A DNA stretch of 64,000 bases from JAVBLP01 sp052034625 (GCA_052034625.1 JBPOII010000002.1:124001-188000); one strand, 5' to 3'. Shown: positions 27,253-36,687, counted from the first letter of the stretch. Numbers and translations are program-made. Notes: a model not told the origin generated them from the sequence alone.

Positions 27253-28725
27253 ATGGACCCTATCACAACAGTAGCATTAGAAAAAACTATAGATTCTTTA
27301 GTAAAAGCAACAATAGCACCAAGTATAGAAAACTTGTTAAAATATCTCAAAGAAAAAGGAATAACACTTGCAAAAAAACTTTCTGAAGATGGTTATATAG
27401 AAAATCTTTTTAAAAAATATTTAGAATCAATCTATAAAAATAATTCTTATATACGAACATTAGTAACACCCAATCAAAAAACTAAAATAACTGATATTTT
27501 TGTTCCCTTATCAATAATATCTTCCAAAGACCAAAAAGAATATACAATAGATTCATTTGATTGTGATTTATTCAACGATCATAATAAATTAATAATAGTT
27601 GATGCAGCAGGCATGGGAAAATCAACTCTGTTAAAAAAAATATTATTATCAGCCATAGAAGAAAAAAAAAGCATTCCAATATTGATAGAATTAAGAAAAA
27701 TAAATGATAATAATAAAATAATAGATGAAATATTTAATAAGATAGATCCAATTGATAAAAAATTTGATAGAGATTTAATTTATAAGTTTTTAGAAATGGG
27801 TGAGTTTACGATTTTATTTGACGGTTTTGATGAAATTTCTTTTGATTTACAGGAAAAAATTACAATAGAAATGAGAGAGTTTATTAGAAAAACAAATAAT
27901 AATAAATTTATAATAACATCAAGACCTAACCAAGCATTATATTCATTTGTAGATTTTCAAGAATTTAAAATTAGACCTTTAAAGAAAGAAGAATCTTTTG
28001 AAATTATAAAGAAATTGGATGACTTAAGTAATACTGATAATGGTACTAAATTAATTAATGAAATAGAAGCAAAGCATCAGAAACAAATAGAAGAGTTTTT
28101 ACATAATCCTTTATTAGTATCATTATTGTATAAATCATATTCATATAATAGAGAAGTTCCAACAAAAAAATTCCTATTTTATCAAGAAATGTACGAGAGT
28201 TTTTATAAGAATCATGATATTTCTAAAGAGGGTTTTATAAGACCTAAGAGATCAAATCTTGATATGCATGATTTTGAAATAATTTTAAAATACATTGGCT
28301 ATGAAACAGCAAAGAAAGGGAAAATTAGTTATTTAGAAGATGAGTTAATGGATTATATTAAAAAAGCGAAAGAAAGTAATAAAACATTAAATTTTAAAGA
28401 GCAAGATTTTTATGATGATTTCATAGACGCAGTTCCTTTATTTATGAAAGATGGTTATCAAATTAAGTGGGTGCATAAATCAATACAAGATTACTTTGCA
28501 GCTAAATTCATTGTAAATCATTCACAAAGAGATGAAATTTTGTCAATAATATTTGATAAAAATAGAATTGGATATTTAAATATTCTTGAACTAGTCTATG
28601 AAATTGATCAAAAATTATTTAGAGCTCAAATAACAAAAAAAATATTAGAGAAATTTATTGAATATGGAGAAAGTCAATTCAAAGATGATAATACTTTAGA
28701 TTATGAGCAAAAAAATATAGATTAG
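27253..28725 (+). CDS. NACHT-domain NTPase (STAND), first frame
   Basis: This 490-residue protein is a NACHT-type NTPase of the STAND class, many bacterial members of which act in antiphage defence. The N-terminal ~110 residues are helical and unrecognised. The NACHT domain has Walker A DAAGMGKSTLL (GMGKS at about residues 120-124), Walker B TILFDGFDEI (about 185-194) and the FIITSRPN sensor strand (about 219-226). The following winged-helix region has FLHNPLLVSLLYKSY and WVHKSIQDYFAAKFIV, a motif common in NACHT proteins. The ATG at 27253 has AAGGAGG just upstream. The frame ends at TAG after an A7 run, while coding-like sequence continues in the -1 frame to 29225. The DNA is richer in A/T than its neighbours, suggesting transfer. 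Confidence 0.88.
   Translation: MDPITTVALEKTIDSLVKATIAPSIENLLKYLKEKGITLAKKLSEDGYIENLFKKYLESIYKNNSYIRTLVTPNQKTKITDIFVPLSIISSKDQKEYTIDSFDCDLFNDHNKLIIVDAAGMGKSTLLKKILLSAIEEKKSIPILIELRKINDNNKIIDEIFNKIDPIDKKFDRDLIYKFLEMGEFTILFDGFDEISFDLQEKITIEMREFIRKTNNNKFIITSRPNQALYSFVDFQEFKIRPLKKEESFEIIKKLDDLSNTDNGTKLINEIEAKHQKQIEEFLHNPLLVSLLYKSYSYNREVPTKKFLFYQEMYESFYKNHDISKEGFIRPKRSNLDMHDFEIILKYIGYETAKKGKISYLEDELMDYIKKAKESNKTLNFKEQDFYDDFIDAVPLFMKDGYQIKWVHKSIQDYFAAKFIVNHSQRDEILSIIFDKNRIGYLNILELVYEIDQKLFRAQITKKILEKFIEYGESQFKDDNTLDYEQKNID
28710..28716 (+). promoter_or_regulatory. Candidate -1 frameshift slippery heptamer A_AAA_AAT
   Basis: In the NACHT frame the codons are GAG CAA AAA AAT, so the seven bases from 28710 read A AAA AAT and fit the X_XXY_YYZ pattern in the zero frame. 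A -1 shift here enters exactly the open frame that runs to 29225. No clear downstream stimulatory structure was seen. An A7 run can also be a mutation or slippage hot spot. Confidence 0.45.
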
Positions 28726-29225
28726 CACTAACCTTTAACACAGATTATTACTTGTATATAACTAATAAAGGCAACAATATAGAAATTCTAAAAGAATTAG
28801 CTAAGCAAATACAGGAAACATACGGCAAGCGTTGTACAAAAGCTAATGCTATAGGACACAAGAAAGAGAGAGTTTTTTTATGGTTGTTTTTATACAATCA
28901 TGAAAATAAAATGCTAGAAATTTCTTTATTAAAAATGTTATATCAAAAAAAAGAACCTTTTTTTGGGAACTTTACTTTTCAAGATTCAATTCAAAATCAA
29001 TTAGACTGTATTTTTAAAGAAGCCAAAGTAGAGCATTTTTATAAAATTGATGATAAAACAGAAATGTTTTATAATAACCCGGAAAACTTTTCATACTTAA
29101 ATTATAAGATGTCTAAATTTTTGGAAAAACATTTTTTAGATATTGATAAATGTAAACTTGAACTTGATAGTATTAAAAAAGAAATAGAAGAAGACAAATC
29201 AGAAGAAATATTAAGTGATATCTAA
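28717..29225 (+). CDS. Continuation of the NACHT protein in the -1 frame
   Basis: About 170 residues of open frame continue from the A7 run, reading RLALTFNTDYYLYITNKGNN and on through Lys/Glu-rich helices to a stop at 29223-29225. If joined by a -1 shift at the heptamer at 28710-28716, the whole would be about 657 residues. A stand-alone gene would have to start at a TTG at 28752 with no Shine-Dalgarno, so I favour it as the C-terminal part of the NACHT protein (effector or sensor region). The content (KCKLELDSIKKEIEEDK near the end) shows only helical, charged sequence. It may be reached by slippage, or the gene may be a broken copy. Confidence 0.6.
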
Positions 29226-29260
29226 AAGACATATTAGTTTTTGACTTTGGAAATGTAAAA

Positions 29261-29297
29261 AACAAGCTGCTTTGCATAAACAAAGCGGCTTGTTTAA
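29261..29297 (+). terminator. Probable terminator after the NACHT locus
   Basis: AACAAGCTGCTTTG at 29261-29274 pairs with CAAAGCGGCTTGTT at 29281-29294 (one mismatch), with only a short T-tract. It may act in either direction. Confidence 0.55.
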
Positions 29298-29335
29298 TAG
29301 GGAAAAACTCAAAGGCTTTAAATGAAATTTAATAT

Positions 29336-29373
29336 AAAAAAAGAGCAGAAGAAAAAATCTTCTGCTCTTTTTT
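29336..29373. terminator. Bidirectional terminator beside the autotransporter barrel gene
   Basis: A near-perfect stem, 29337-29351 with 29359-29373, is flanked by A and T runs on both sides. It lies about 22 bases beyond the stop of the minus-strand barrel/OmpA gene. Confidence 0.9.
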
Positions 29374-29395
29374 GTTTTGTACTTTTACTGCTATA

Positions 29396-30736
29396 TTATT
29401 TCGTAGTAATTATGAATTCAACTCTTCTGTTTAATGCTCTGCCTTCTGCAGTATCATTTGGAGCTATAGGATCGCTCTTGCCTTTACCGATTACAGAAAT
29501 ATCATTTTGAACACCAAAATCTTTTTTCAATGTGGTTGCTACTTTTGATGCTCTGTTTTCTGATATTTTTTGGTTGATCTGCTCGCTTCCCATGCTGTCA
29601 GTGTGCCCTTCAATTAATATTTCTGCATCAGGATACTGCTCTAATTCTTTTGCCAATTGTCTTAGGCTTTCCCTGCCGCCTTCAGTTAATTCGTCTGATC
29701 CAAACATAAATGTAGGTCTTTCATTGAGTCTGACTGTTTTAACTGTTTTCTCTTTCATCTGTTGTGCTTTTTCTTCACTTACTATAGTAGCTTCATATTT
29801 CTGTATTCTGTTTTGTAATTCTTTTTCTCTTTCTTTTGCGGCATTCAATTCTTTTTCTTTGGTTTCTAATGCTTTTCTTAAGTTCGCGGCTTCTTTGCTT
29901 GTTTTTTCTACATTGTTTACACAACCAAACTTATAAGTCAATCCGATATTTCCATAATAGTTGTTTGATTTATCTGCAAAACTTACAAGTCCGTTTGCAA
30001 ATATTGTCCAGTCATCTGAAAGTGCATAATCTGCCCCTAATCCTCCGCCATAAGAGAGAGTACCCATTTCTGCACTTTGTATCTTCATTTTTGTTTGGTT
30101 TTGATAATCTAACAATGAAGTTTCTATTTCATTATAATCTTCGGTTAAGAGTTGTCTTACTCCTGCTTTTGCATACCAGCCAAACTTACTCATTGTTCCG
30201 TTAACTCCTACACCTACTCTTGCTTGTGCTGTCATATTATCGTAGCCTTCTACTTTCAAGTTCAATGACTCTGCACCTTTTTCTTCGAAACCGTCTTGAT
30301 TGATATAATTGCCTGTAAATCCGACAAACGGTTTCAATGTCAATCTATGTTTCATTGAACGATTTAATGCAATCTTATATCCTGCTTCTAAATCTAATGC
30401 TGCACCAAAACCATTGTATTCACTATTTGCAATTCTATTCATGAATCTTATATCTCTGTCTGTTTGATATTGTTCATATCCGCCTAACAACATAGCTTTG
30501 AACAACCAAGAATCTGTTTCATAACCGCCGTAGAATCCAAAGTTAAAATCATTCATTATCGTTTGATCATTTGGTTGTTTAAGTTCGCTTGTTCCGTATC
30601 CTGCAGTTATTCCCATTGTCCAGTTTGCTGCAGAGATCATATCAAACCCTACCAAGAATCCGTTTACACTGGCATCAAACTCCGGTGAGTTTTCATTTTC
30701 TTTTAATTTAATGTATTGTAATAATACTGTGCCCAT
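29396..30736 (-). CDS. Autotransporter beta-barrel fused to coiled coil and OmpA domain (out of frame with passenger)
   Basis: The 446-residue open frame holds an autotransporter-type barrel (about residues 1-270), starting LQYIKLKENENSPEFDASVNG and with alternating strands such as LVGFDMI and LTYKFG. A Lys/Glu coiled coil follows (about 274-330), then an OmpA-like peptidoglycan-binding domain (about 335-446) with IEGHTDSMGSEQINQKISENR and GRALNRRVEFI. The barrel normally follows directly on VWAQYY of the passenger, and that motif is at the end of the preceding frame. The ATG at 30736 lacks a Shine-Dalgarno. The two frames overlap by 34 bases, so I read this as the C-terminal half of one protein split by a frameshift. 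An autotransporter whose barrel is followed by an OmpA anchor is an unusual layout. Confidence 0.8.
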   Translation of the reverse strand: MGTVLLQYIKLKENENSPEFDASVNGFLVGFDMISAANWTMGITAGYGTSELKQPNDQTIMNDFNFGFYGGYETDSWLFKAMLLGGYEQYQTDRDIRFMNRIANSEYNGFGAALDLEAGYKIALNRSMKHRLTLKPFVGFTGNYINQDGFEEKGAESLNLKVEGYDNMTAQARVGVGVNGTMSKFGWYAKAGVRQLLTEDYNEIETSLLDYQNQTKMKIQSAEMGTLSYGGGLGADYALSDDWTIFANGLVSFADKSNNYYGNIGLTYKFGCVNNVEKTSKEAANLRKALETKEKELNAAKEREKELQNRIQKYEATIVSEEKAQQMKEKTVKTVRLNERPTFMFGSDELTEGGRESLRQLAKELEQYPDAEILIEGHTDSMGSEQINQKISENRASKVATTLKKDFGVQNDISVIGKGKSDPIAPNDTAEGRALNRRVEFIITTK

Positions 30737-33700
30737 ACTTTATTGTGGAATTTTGTGCAAGGGTACAGGTCTCTTGATCTCTTTTGTACTTTATCATATA
30801 CATGCTCTATTTTTGCATTTGTGAATGTTAACATTGTTGAATTTGCATGTATTACGCCGGCAACATCATTCAATGCAGCTTTTAATGCAGGTATATTTGC
30901 CTCGCCTGTTATAGGATCTTTATAATAGAAGAAATGTTCCATTACATCTAATGGTAATGTTATATCTCCTCCATTTCCTGTTGATACATTATCTATTGCT
31001 GTTGCTGCTTGTTGTTCATTGTGGCTTCTATAAAATTCTTTTGTTATTCCGTATTCACTAACTTTTCTTACAAGATCTATCTTTAATGCATTTCCTTCGG
31101 TATATATTCTTGTTGATATTCTTGTATCATATCCCGGTCTTAATTCTCTTGCATCGTTATCGTTGAATACAACATTTGCATCTTGATATGCATATCCGTC
31201 CAGCAAGAAACCTGCATTTATCAGATCTATTGTTTCATGTACATAATATTTGCCTTCTAAATTGTTCAATGTTATTTTTGCATCTGCCCCTATTGTCGCA
31301 GTTCCGGTTACATTGGTATTATCATTGTAATGGCCTGCTGCATCCATACTAAATTGTCCAAACTCAACATCATATTCTCCATCGCCTGTAAATTCCAAAT
31401 CGCCTGTTACTTTAAATGTAGTTGTTGAATTTCCGGGGGCAAAAGTTGCTCCATTGCCGATTATTAATTTTCCAACATTTATATCTCCATACCCTTTCAA
31501 CAATGCATTGTTTACTATCATGTCATTATCTACTGTAAATATGTTTCCGCTTCCGCCCATAGTTGCATCGTTATTTATTACATATGTTCCTGCAAGGATA
31601 TTTGCATATGCTGCTTGGAAATTGTTTATTATTGTCATTGTAGATGAACCGGTCTTATTAAATGTTCCAATATAAGCCATAGTATCTACTTCGTTTAATA
31701 CTACATCAGAATTTGCATCATAGAATTCAAATGTATCTAAATTGCTTCCTCCGGTTCCTCTTAACAAGCCATTGATGTTTTTTGTTGTTCCTCTCAATGT
31801 TCCTGAGTTTACTACTGTGTTTCCTGAATAACTATTTGACAGCATTTGTAAATCTAAGGTACCTGCACCTGATTTTACTAAATCCCCTTCTCCGTAGATT
31901 TTGCTGTTTGTTGTTAATACTGTTGTTCCTGTTTCAACTTCAATATTAACTTTATTGGCACCGCCAGCATCTACAGTGCCGACTATTTGGCTGTTCAATG
32001 ACATATCTGCTGTAGTTATAAGAGTTCCGCCGTCCATATAAATGACTTTGTCTGCACCATCACTTATATTTGTTGCTGAACCTATTCTTAATGCACCGTT
32101 ACCTATTGTTGTTGGTCCGGCATATTCATTGGTTCCATTTAATGTTACAGTTCCATCTCCTTCTTTAATTAATGAACCGTTTCCATTAATATTTGCATTT
32201 AAATCTGCGGCTATATCATCAACCAGCAATAAATTCGCATCATCACCTAAAACAATATCAGCAATATTCAAATCTAAAGCATCAGTTCTAAATGTTGTAC
32301 TGGCATTCAATATTTGTGCTGTTATTGAACTGCCTCTTACATTTTCAAATATATTGCTTTCAACATTTATTGTGTTTTGTTCTATTGCCGCAGTATTTAA
32401 TAAATCTCCGGTAACAAATAGATCTCCTGAGTTATTAGGAGTTGTTATTGTGCTTGTATTTATTCCGCCGGTAAAAGTTAAGCTGCCATCATTTAATATA
32501 CCGTTACCGGTTGTAGTGATGTCTGTTGCATTTGCTGTAAACTTATTACCGGTATTTATTGTTATTGAACTTTGAGATATTGTTGTTCCAAGAGCATTTG
32601 TAATATCTCCGGCTATGTCTAAATAGCCGCCGCCGTTTATTGTATTACTGCTGGTTCCTGTTCCTGTTAATATCAAACCGCCGTGATTTATTATTTGTTC
32701 AGTTGCTTTGATATCGTTTACATTACTTTCTAAAGAACCTGTTATTGATATTGTGCTTTGTGTTATTGATGCGGTATTTGTTACATTTCCGGTAACAAAA
32801 AGTTCACCTTTGCCGGTTGTTGCCGTTATTGTGCTTGTATTTGTTCCGCCGGTAAAAGTTAAGTTTCCGTCATTTAATATGCCGTTAGCTGTAGTTATAT
32901 AGTCAGCATCAGTTGTAAAACTATTGTTTTCTGTAATTTCTATTGAATTTTGAGATATTGCATAATTTCCGTTTGTTACATCTCCTGCTATTACTAAATC
33001 GCCGCCGCCGTTTATTGTATTGTTATTATTGCCGCCGGTAAACTTCAGAATTCCGTCATTAACAATTTCGCTGGTTATTGCTAATCTGTCAGCATTAGAT
33101 GTTAATGTTGAAGTTGATGATATGTTTAATCCATATTGTGTTATATCTGTTGAGTCTATTGTAATATTTGCATTGCTAAGAGTTGTTGTTCCAACTCCAA
33201 CTATATTATTTGCTAATGTTGCCGTTCCTGCAGTGAAATTTAACGAACCGTCATTTGATATAGTATCACTAGTTATGATTAAATTTTCTGCATTTACAGA
33301 TAGTTCTGAATTTGCGCTTATTTCCAGATTGTATTGTTCTAATATTGCGTTTTTCCCAAAATTAACAACAGCACCATTTATAGTTGTTGTTCCGGTACCA
33401 ACTATACCGCCTTGCATTGTTGTTGTGCCGCCTAAGAAAAATAATTCTCCATCACTGTATATATCGTTTGATGTTCCGTTTGCCATATTCTTTTCAAATG
33501 TTGCAGAACCATTGAAAGTTACTGTTGAATTAGCAGCATTGTAAATAGCTCCGCCTTCTTCTTTTGCATAGTTTAATGTAAATAGAACATTGTCGCCTAT
33601 ATTTAAACTTCCTGTATTATAGATTGCTCCGCCATACCAATTTGCCATGTTGGAGTCAAATGTCGTATTTGAACTGATAGTTGTTTCTCCATAATTCCAT

Positions 33701-36402
33701 ATCGCACCGCCATCATCCGCCTTATTGTCAGTAAAATTTGCTCCGGTACCGATTGTCAATATTGAATTGAAACCAGCTCTTATCGCACCGCCATCATATC
33801 CCGCTTTATTGTCAGTAAATTCAGAATCCGCACCAATCGTCATTTCCGATTCATCTTCAATATATATTGCTCCGCCGCCGCCATATACTGCTTCATTGGA
33901 ATCAAATTTTGAACCTGAATTGATTGTTATTGATGAACCGTTACCGGCATATATCGCCCCGCCATTACCTATAAAATTTCCGCCGGCCTTGTTTAAAGAA
34001 AATGTTGAATCGGAGCCTATTGTTATTGTTGAGCCATTATTAGCATATATCGCTCCGCCAGAAACCTCGGCACTGTTTTCAGAAAAATTTGAACCGGAAC
34101 TGATTGCCAGCTTTCCGGAATTCCATATTGCACCGCCAGCGGTTGTTGCACTATTTTCAGAAAAATCAGAATTTGAATCGATTGTCAATTCTCCACTATT
34201 GCGTATTGCACCGCCCTGATTTGACTTGTTTAAAGAAAATGTTGAATCGGAACCGATTGTCATTGTTGAACTGAATTCATTGTATATGGCTCCACCTTGC
34301 CAGCTTGCCTCATTGGAAATAAATGTTGTATGCGAACCGATTGTCACTTCCCCAATATTATATATAGCCCCACCGGATTTTGCTGTATTAGATGAAAAAT
34401 TTGTTTCATCTTCTATTGTCAGTTTTCCGGAATTCCATATTGCACCGCCTTGGGCAGCTTCATTTGAATCAAATGTTGAATGTGATACAACCATTGTTCC
34501 TGCATTATAGATAGCTCCGCCTTTTCCTGTTGTTGTTCCTGTTGTTTTTGCTATGTTGCCTGAAAAAGTTGCACTGTCTACTGTCATTGATGCAGCATTT
34601 CCGTTTTTATCTAATTCACCATGATTATATATAGCACCGCCTTGGGCAGCTTCATTTGAATCAAATATAGTGTTTCCTACATATACTGATCCGCTGTTTG
34701 CACTATCATTATAAAAATAATTGTCAATCGCACCGCCTCTTAGCTCAGCCGTATTTCCTCTAAATATTGAATTCTTTATATCAAGTTTTGCATCTTTATG
34801 ATTTCCTGCTTCGGCTCTTCTTGTTCCTATTGCTCCGCCGGCTGTCCCGGATTCATTATATTCAAATATTCCGCCATCAACTTTTGCTACCGCTTCCGAA
34901 CCAAAAAATATAGCTCCTGAGCCCCCTTGTTTAGGATCTGTATCAATGGTTGATGTTGCTGTATTACTTGTAAATGTTACATTAGTTAATGTTGCATTCT
35001 TAAATACTCCCAATGCTCCCACTTCTTCTGCTTTATTATTTATAAAACTCGTATTTGTAATTGTAAAAGAACTTTTAGTCCCTGAATATATCGCTCCGCC
35101 CCATTTTGCACTATTATTTGAAAATACAGAATCATTTATTTCTGCTTCACCCGATATATGTATTGCTCCTCCATATTCTGTCGCAGTATTATGTGTAAAA
35201 GTTGAACCTTTTACAGTCAATTTCCCTGTATCTAATCCTACAAGTATCGCTCCGGCTTGTTTAGCTTCATTTGATTCAAATTTTGAATCCGATATTACCA
35301 TCGTTCCTGCATTATAGATAGCTCCGCCTCGATTATTTTCTGCTTGATTTGATTCAAAAGTTGAACCTGATATTTCCATTGCTCCTGTATTGTATATAGC
35401 TCCGCCGCTTGAGGACGCCACATTGAAAGAAAAGTTTGAGTCTGAGCCGATTGTCATTGTTGAACCTTTAAAAACATATATTGCCCCACCAGAATTAGCA
35501 GAATTGGAACTGAATATCACTCCATCGCCAATTGTCGTTGTTGAACCGGAAAGAGTATATATCGCTCCACCGGCAACATTAGCAGTATTTGATGAAAAGA
35601 CCACTTCTTTACCTATTGTGACATCTCCATCATTACATATCGCTCCGCCAACCTGTGCAGTATTTGATGAAAAGACCACTTCGTCTTCAAATGTCATTTT
35701 TGAACCATTATAAGCATATATTGCCCCGCCACTCTTTGCAGAATTGGAACTGAATATCACTCCTGAGCTTATTGTTGTTGTTGAACCGGAAGTAGCATAT
35801 ATTGCCCCGCCGTCAAAATTTGCAAAATTGGAAGTGAATATTGAATCCGTGCCGATTGTTATTGATGAACCGGAAGAAGCATATAGTGCCCCGCCACTAA
35901 ATAGTGCAGTATTAGACGAAAAGACCACTTCTTTACCTGTTGTGATTTCTCCTCTATTCCATATCGCTCCGCCGAAGTTGTAAGTCTTATTAAAAGAAAA
36001 CTCTGTGCCTGAGCCGATTGTCGTTGTTGAACCTGAAGCCGCATATATCGCTCCGCCATTGAATGTTGAAGTAAAAGATGACATTGTAATACTTGAAATA
36101 AGCACTTTATTGTTTACTCTTATTCCGGCATTCCCATTTGCATCTACTATATGATTATTACCGTTTATCGTAAGGTCATTAGAAGCTTGAGTTCCCAATC
36201 CTCCTTCACCGACAGTAGCTGTAATAGGACCAATAACATTTATGGTAGTTGTTGTAGAGGCTTGTACTGCATTTCTAAATTCCCCGAAAGTTGTAACATC
36301 AGCAATTTGTGCATAGCTCAATGTGGCAAAAATGAATGTTGCCATAAGTACTGTAACCAACACCGAAAACAATTTACTCGACTTCCTAAGTTCATCAAAC
36401 AT
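30703..36402 (-). CDS. Autotransporter passenger with Pmp-type repeats
   Basis: This 1899-residue protein has a signal peptide (FSVLVTVLMATFIFATLSYAQ, cleaved after the Ala) and a parallel beta-helix passenger. Dozens of GGAI(Y/W) and FSSNTA/FxxN motifs, the hallmark of polymorphic membrane protein (Pmp, Chlamydia-type) repeats, fill residues about 90-1000. The later half has Asn/Thr/Gly-rich repeats, with a PAPA-type autotransporter linker pattern (GNGSLIKEGDGTVTLNGTN) near 1450. It ends with the start of a barrel (HNKVWAQYYYNTLN) before a stop that lies in a different frame from the rest of the barrel. The ATG at 36402 has a strong AGGAGG. Such proteins are surface-exposed adhesins. Repeats at DNA level make it prone to recombination. 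Confidence 0.88.
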   Translation of the reverse strand: MFDELRKSSKLFSVLVTVLMATFIFATLSYAQIADVTTFGEFRNAVQASTTTTINVIGPITATVGEGGLGTQASNDLTINGNNHIVDANGNAGIRVNNKVLISSITMSSFTSTFNGGAIYAASGSTTTIGSGTEFSFNKTYNFGGAIWNRGEITTGKEVVFSSNTALFSGGALYASSGSSITIGTDSIFTSNFANFDGGAIYATSGSTTTISSGVIFSSNSAKSGGAIYAYNGSKMTFEDEVVFSSNTAQVGGAICNDGDVTIGKEVVFSSNTANVAGGAIYTLSGSTTTIGDGVIFSSNSANSGGAIYVFKGSTMTIGSDSNFSFNVASSSGGAIYNTGAMEISGSTFESNQAENNRGGAIYNAGTMVISDSKFESNEAKQAGAILVGLDTGKLTVKGSTFTHNTATEYGGAIHISGEAEINDSVFSNNSAKWGGAIYSGTKSSFTITNTSFINNKAEEVGALGVFKNATLTNVTFTSNTATSTIDTDPKQGGSGAIFFGSEAVAKVDGGIFEYNESGTAGGAIGTRRAEAGNHKDAKLDIKNSIFRGNTAELRGGAIDNYFYNDSANSGSVYVGNTIFDSNEAAQGGAIYNHGELDKNGNAASMTVDSATFSGNIAKTTGTTTGKGGAIYNAGTMVVSHSTFDSNEAAQGGAIWNSGKLTIEDETNFSSNTAKSGGAIYNIGEVTIGSHTTFISNEASWQGGAIYNEFSSTMTIGSDSTFSLNKSNQGGAIRNSGELTIDSNSDFSENSATTAGGAIWNSGKLAISSGSNFSENSAEVSGGAIYANNGSTITIGSDSTFSLNKAGGNFIGNGGAIYAGNGSSITINSGSKFDSNEAVYGGGGAIYIEDESEMTIGADSEFTDNKAGYDGGAIRAGFNSILTIGTGANFTDNKADDGGAIWNYGETTISSNTTFDSNMANWYGGAIYNTGSLNIGDNVLFTLNYAKEEGGAIYNAANSTVTFNGSATFEKNMANGTSNDIYSDGELFFLGGTTTMQGGIVGTGTTTINGAVVNFGKNAILEQYNLEISANSELSVNAENLIITSDTISNDGSLNFTAGTATLANNIVGVGTTTLSNANITIDSTDITQYGLNISSTSTLTSNADRLAITSEIVNDGILKFTGGNNNNTINGGGDLVIAGDVTNGNYAISQNSIEITENNSFTTDADYITTANGILNDGNLTFTGGTNTSTITATTGKGELFVTGNVTNTASITQSTISITGSLESNVNDIKATEQIINHGGLILTGTGTSSNTINGGGYLDIAGDITNALGTTISQSSITINTGNKFTANATDITTTGNGILNDGSLTFTGGINTSTITTPNNSGDLFVTGDLLNTAAIEQNTINVESNIFENVRGSSITAQILNASTTFRTDALDLNIADIVLGDDANLLLVDDIAADLNANINGNGSLIKEGDGTVTLNGTNEYAGPTTIGNGALRIGSATNISDGADKVIYMDGGTLITTADMSLNSQIVGTVDAGGANKVNIEVETGTTVLTTNSKIYGEGDLVKSGAGTLDLQMLSNSYSGNTVVNSGTLRGTTKNINGLLRGTGGSNLDTFEFYDANSDVVLNEVDTMAYIGTFNKTGSSTMTIINNFQAAYANILAGTYVINNDATMGGSGNIFTVDNDMIVNNALLKGYGDINVGKLIIGNGATFAPGNSTTTFKVTGDLEFTGDGEYDVEFGQFSMDAAGHYNDNTNVTGTATIGADAKITLNNLEGKYYVHETIDLINAGFLLDGYAYQDANVVFNDNDARELRPGYDTRISTRIYTEGNALKIDLVRKVSEYGITKEFYRSHNEQQAATAIDNVSTGNGGDITLPLDVMEHFFYYKDPITGEANIPALKAALNDVAGVIHANSTMLTFTNAKIEHVYDKVQKRSRDLYPCTKFHNKVWAQYYYNTLN

Positions 36403-36416
36403 TTATTATCCTCCTA

Positions 36417-36471
36417 AGATAATAGTTTTTCTACACAGATAATAGCTATTTTTAAATAGCTATTATCTGTG
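36417..36471 (-). promoter_or_regulatory. 5' UTR stem-loop of the autotransporter with alternative partner at the SD
   Basis: An 18 bp perfect inverted repeat (36434-36451 with 36454-36471) lies in the leader between the ATG at 36402 and the upstream DNA. The nine bases AGATAATAG occur twice on the plus strand (36417-36425 and 36437-36445), with the complement CTATTATCT at 36460-36468. In the transcript the 5' arm could therefore pair with either the hairpin arm or the copy next to the AGGAGG. This would be a switch-like structure. It is inferred from sequence only. Confidence 0.5.
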
Positions 36472-36687
36472 CAGAAGTATTTAAAATCTAATAATTAATA
36501 TGTTTATTTTATTAAAATATTTATAAAGATATAACCCCTGCGTCTATACTAAATTATAATTAAAATAATAAACATCTAATCAATAAATAGAGAAGCAGGT
36601 AATGAATACTATGACTTTTAAAATATGTAGTATTCCATAAAAACATAGTAAAAGCCATAATGGAAATAATTGCTGCTAATAATAAGA
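36472..36687. other. Intergenic stretch without recognised gene
   Basis: This 216 bp AT-rich sequence separates the pabC stop from the autotransporter leader. A short inverted repeat (GAATACTA and TAGTATTC) around 36604-36637 is visible. No convincing promoter or open frame was identified. Confidence 0.5.

Noticed and set aside
28752..29225. Independent small gene after the NACHT protein
   Set aside because: The only early start is TTG without a ribosome-binding site, and the open frame extends upstream exactly to the A7 run, so a continuation is more likely.
33020..34510. Several long open frames on the plus strand opposite the autotransporter passenger
   Set aside because: They are shadows of the repeat composition of the minus-strand gene. 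They have no ribosome-binding sites and consist of mirrored repeats.
30000..36300. CRISPR-like array from the repeated units
   Set aside because: The repeats are in-frame protein repeats (GGAI, FxxN), irregular in length and sequence, with no spacer structure or cas genes.
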